Below are positions 49,935 to 53,070 of a DNA stretch of 53,070 bases, piece by piece (the first letter of the stretch is position 1; every line of letters begins with the position of its first letter). Both the position numbers and the translations under genes were made by a program. Where the stretch lies: NCBI RefSeq assembly GCF_022376445.1, contig NW_025955235.1:1-53070 (forward strand), given 5' to 3'. This DNA is from Fomitopsis serialis. Taxonomy: Eukaryota > Basidiomycota > Agaricomycetes > Polyporales > Fomitopsidaceae. Under the pieces are notes generated by a model. The model was not told the DNA's origin. It saw only the letters and a list, made by a program, of their open reading frames with translations, and made no database searches.

Positions 49935-51814
49935 ATGGTTGGCTTCATCACTTATGAAGCGTTCCTCGCCCGGCTCGACGCCCTTGCCATGTCGGAGTCA
50001 CAGCGCCAGCGATTCGAGGCGGCAACAATCGCCGACGAGGACGGTAACGTAGAACCACTCTTCACGGACGGGGTACCCACCAAAACACCTGGGACGACGA
50101 GACGCTCCGGATAACCAACGTCACGATACGTGCGGCGGTCGACAGCCCGCTCGACTGGGAAGCGGTCGAGCACATTCTGCAGGCCGACATTTTCGTAAGT
50201 CCAGTTCACGGTCTCCGGTGCTAGCTTTCTAACAATGAGTCTGTCAGACTGAACCCATGGTCCGCTCGTTGAACCACCGGAACGACACGTCCGACTTCCC
50301 TCGAATGCTCAAGTATGCCTTCGACTGGCAATTCGACGACTTGCCCCGGAGGGTGTGTTCCCGGCGACGCTGGAAGAGTGGCTGGACGTTTGGCGGAACA
50401 GAGGTGTGAGGAAAATTGCTGAAGACGCAGATGAAACGGAACTAGAGGCAGCGTTCCGCCCGCTTGTGGACCGTTGGCTCGGTGAGTACTCAAGTTGCAC
50501 GATTTGTTACAACGACTCAACGCGTCCTCGCGAGTGCAGCGAATGACCGCTTCCTTGGTAAGTTTACGTGTTTATCTGCGCAACAATATTACTAACTACA
50601 CTGGAACTACACTGGAATACAGAGTGCGGGCCCACCGACTTCGATGATTTTGACGATGCGGAGAGCCTCAATCACACGGTGCCCAAGAGGTCGTTGCCGC
50701 GAGAATGAAGGAGAAGGAACAAGAGGAGAAACCCGCTCCCAAAAAGCGCTCCGGGCGCGGCAGCGCGTCACAAACGAGCAAGACCCCCGGGAATGCTGAG
50801 GCGGGAAGTACGCGCGGGGCCACGGCTCCGAAGGATGTGCCCGGCCAGGCGACGGTAAGTTCGCGACCCTGTCCTCCGCTCGCGTACTTACTTTTGTGCA
50901 CAGCTCACTGGCCGGAACAGGTGCGAACGATGCGTCCGACGGGGCGCGGGGACCTGTGTGCTGAGCACCGGGCGGAAGACGTGTGACAGGTGCAAGTCCT
51001 GAAGCAGAAATGCACATTCGGGGTGAGTTCCTTGCACTCCGCACAGCGACCGTTCATACTCATTGTTTCAGGGTGCCGACGCGTCTGGAGCGAGCGGTGA
51101 CGCTGCTGGGCACAAGTCCCAGAGCATGGAGCCGGCGGGAAACCCCGGCGAGGACGCGTCTCAGCACGGCCCCGACAAAGCTGAGTCGTCGCGCAGCGGC
51201 GGGCGGTCTGCAGGTGAGTGCACACCGACCACGGTCGCATCTCGGCGGACTGACCTTACCAAACGCACAGGAAAACGTCGAGCGGACACCGACGAGGAGC
51301 CGATGAACCCGGCCAAACGCAGGAAGCCCGACGAAGAAGAGCTCGCGCGCATGTGGGAGCACATGCAGGCGTTGGAGGGGCGCGTCGTGGAGCTGGAGGC
51401 GATAGTTGCCAGGAAGGACGCTGCGGATGCTGCCCAGGCATCCATCAGCGGGCCCGCTGCGGGCGCTGCCCCGCTGCCCGCCAGCGCAGACCGTGCTGGC
51501 CCCGCCCGCCGTCCGCCATCGAGGGCGATGTTGAGCCTGCCCCGCCGCCCGCCAACGGCAACAGTTCTGGCTCTGTCCCGCCGCCGACCAGCGGGCAAAG
51601 TGTCGAGCCTGTCCCGCCGCCCGCCATTGGGAACACTGTTGGGCCCGCCCCGTTGTTCGCCACCGAAGGTGGTGCGGGGGGTGGTCCGCCGTCCACTACT
51701 GAAGGCGGTGGGGAGCCCATTCCGCCACCCGCCGACAGAGAAGTTGGGCCTGCCCCGCCATCCGCTAGCATGGATGGTAATGGGTGTACCCCAGCCTCGT
51801 CTCCGAAGGTCTGA
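49935..51814 (+). pseudogene. MVG family, type B pseudogene (MVG5)
   Basis: The exon plan of MVG4 is preserved: exon 1 from 49935, exon 2 50248-50481, 18-nt microexon 50540-50557, exon 4 50628-50854, cysteine exon 50904-51022, exon 6 from 51072. It carries several single-base losses: in exon 1 near 50085, in exon 2 (234 instead of 235 nt, near 50343), in exon 4 near 50690, in the cysteine exon near 50997 (creating TGA before the last Cys), and near 51508 in the Pro-rich tail. The cysteine block NRCERCVRRGAGTCVLSTG, RKTCDRCK is still clear. From 51047 to about 51500 it is almost identical to 48189-48640 of MVG4, while the 5' half is well diverged. Confidence 0.75.
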
Positions 51815-52012
51815 TTGTTTCATTTCTGTTGTGTCACTGTTGCGCCTGGATGTTATGTACTTGCTGTCCGTTGATCTTAGGCATGTATCTTACGTGTTGT
51901 ACTAATTGAAATCCTCTAAGACCGTGTAACCGATGAACTCTAAGTACATAGTGCTGGCAGCTCGCAGGTAGAATCGCGTCGAAGGAGCGCGCCCGCGTAC
52001 AAACCTGTATCT

Positions 52013-52196
52013 TGCGCCAATGGTGCACACAGCGCGCGGGGCGGCGCGCCTCCGTTTCTAATGAAACCGTTGCGGAGCGCGCGTGCACCGGTACCGTGCG
52101 CCAATGGTGCACACAGCGCGCGGGGCGGCGCGCCTCCGTTTCTAATGAAACCGTTGCGGAGCGCGCGTGCGCCGGTACCGTGCGCCAATGGTGCAC
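52013..52196. repeat. 84-bp tandem repeat, each unit led by TGCGCCAATGGTGCAC
   Basis: The palindrome occurs at 52013-52028, 52097-52112 and 52181-52196, exactly 84 bp apart. The intervening 68 bp are nearly identical ('cacagcgcgcggggcggcg', 'tttctaatgaaaccgttg'). A further degenerate copy GTGCACCATCGGCGCAC lies near 52290. It mirrors the large array in period but has a different spacer class. Confidence 0.8.
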
Positions 52197-52593
52197 GCGG
52201 CGCGCAGAGCGGCATAATCTCACGATGTGCAAACCGGACAGCAATACAGCGTGGCCACCAGTAATTATTGCGTCGCATCGCTGCATCGGACGTGCACCAT
52301 CGGCGCACTCCTTCGGCGTGCTGCTGTGGACCCCAATCGGGTGCTGCGCCGCCGCTCACGGGCAACGGCTCCTCCCGCCGTGCTAGCGTTAGACGCATGC
52401 CTCGTTCCATCCACGTGTTGAGCTGGACGCGCTGATGATCGTGCGCGGCCCTGAAATTCGGACCTCATGCACTCAGCCGAGGCTCCACGTTCTAGTAATC
52501 GGTACGTGATTTGCCGTGCACGCTCCCCAGATATACTGCATGGCAGCGGGCACCGTAAACAGTCGTGCGCCCCCTCTGCTTCACTGCTCTACC

Positions 52594-53070
52594 ATGGTTG
52601 GGGTCCATACTTTGGCCGATCTTCGTTCTCAGGTCGCCGTCTGCCGCGGCCGGCTCGGCGATGACGAGGAGGACACCCGCATTCTGACCGACGACCTCCC
52701 GGATAGCTGGACTGATGCACGGATAATGGGACTTTCGGCGACTTTCGTGATGATGCTGAATAGTCATCTCACCTGGGACGCGCTCACCGAGTTTGTTGAG
52801 AGCGAGCTCTTGGTAAGTTCGACAATGGGCGCACCGTACAAGTATCGAGGTAGTTAATCGTGTTAGACACCGCCCTGGATTCAGTCGCTCCAAGCTCGTG
52901 CACCCGAGGTGCACTACCCGGCGATGCTCCAGGCGGTGGTGGACTGGGTGACCCATGATCCGACAACTCGCGCAAGCCTCCGACAGTGGCTTCAGGACCG
53001 GGCTATCACACCGGCACGCATCATCGGCCCCGAACCGACTGTGGTTAATTATGAGTCCATTGCGGACATT
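52594..53070 (+). CDS. MVG family, type A (MVG6), 5' part
   Basis: Exon 1 52594-52812 (219 nt), intron 52813-52866, exon 2 from 52867 to the window edge, still open. The protein begins MVGVHTLADLRSQVAVCRGR, with DLPDSWTDARIMGLSATF, LNSHLTWDALTEFVESELL, then DWVTHDPTTRASLRQWLQDR and IIGPEPTVVNYESI. It is closest to MVG3. Exon 2 contains GTGCACC-CGA-GGTGCAC at 52899-52915, a form of the regional palindrome within coding sequence. The microexon, cysteine exon and tail should lie just right of the window. Confidence 0.65.

Overview
The window is nuclear DNA from a filamentous fungus, most likely a mushroom-forming basidiomycete (Agaricomycetes). The evidence is many 45-75 bp GT-AG introns with CTAAC-like branch sites, a spliced mitochondrial HSP60 of basidiomycete type, spliced MDR-family oxidoreductases, fungal-type hAT and LTR elements, and lineage-type families of small spliced genes. 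No bacterial operons, rRNA or convincing tRNA were seen.

Region 1 (1-26.2 kb) is built from repeated duplication of a two-gene unit: a small secreted-protein gene (called S here) and an NAD(P)-dependent MDR oxidoreductase (called ADH here). Two S genes look intact (1915-2487, 16341-16855) and one is cut by the left edge (1-201). Two ADH genes are intact with eight exons each (20261-22930, 24379-25781). Decayed S and ADH copies lie between them. This duplicated DNA has been hit by transposons that can be delimited to the base. A hAT element (4420-15775, 8-bp target duplication ATGTCGCC) carries one long gene joining a Ulp1-type SUMO protease to a BED-finger hAT transposase. That gene is split by an LTR element (6489-12405, target duplication GATCG, apparently identical 202-bp LTRs). 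The LTR element has no reverse transcriptase. It carries an open frame of about 1,500 codons packed with perfect short inverted repeats. A CACTA-like miniature element (17942-18755, target duplication TAG) sits in a decayed ADH copy, and the matching empty site survives in another copy.

Region 2 (26.2-37 kb) is calmer: a four-exon gene of unknown function (27740-29017, minus), the mitochondrial chaperonin HSP60 (30274-32210, minus) with a heat-shock-element-like site upstream, degenerate GC-rich hairpin repeats, an AT-rich gene-free stretch, a truncated 3' gene fragment, and a set of 36-bp palindromes.

Region 3 (37-53 kb) holds an expanded gene family not recognised from any named family, called MVG here after its first residues. 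There are six copies plus one remnant. They share an exon plan with a conserved 21- or 18-nt microexon and a cysteine domain C-X2-C-X7-C-X8-C-X2-C-X6-C (Zn2Cys6-like). Three copies end in a SUMO-interaction-like tail. The same region, and apparently only this region, carries dozens of copies of a palindrome, consensus GTGCACCA-N-TGGTGCAC. About 23 of these form a tandem array (37578-39375) in which the palindrome starts each 71-84 bp unit (one unit is about 110 bp).

The strongest candidates for undescribed biology are the hairpin-studded reading frame inside the LTR element, where one stem shows a compensatory pair of synonymous changes, and the MVG family with its region-specific palindrome.
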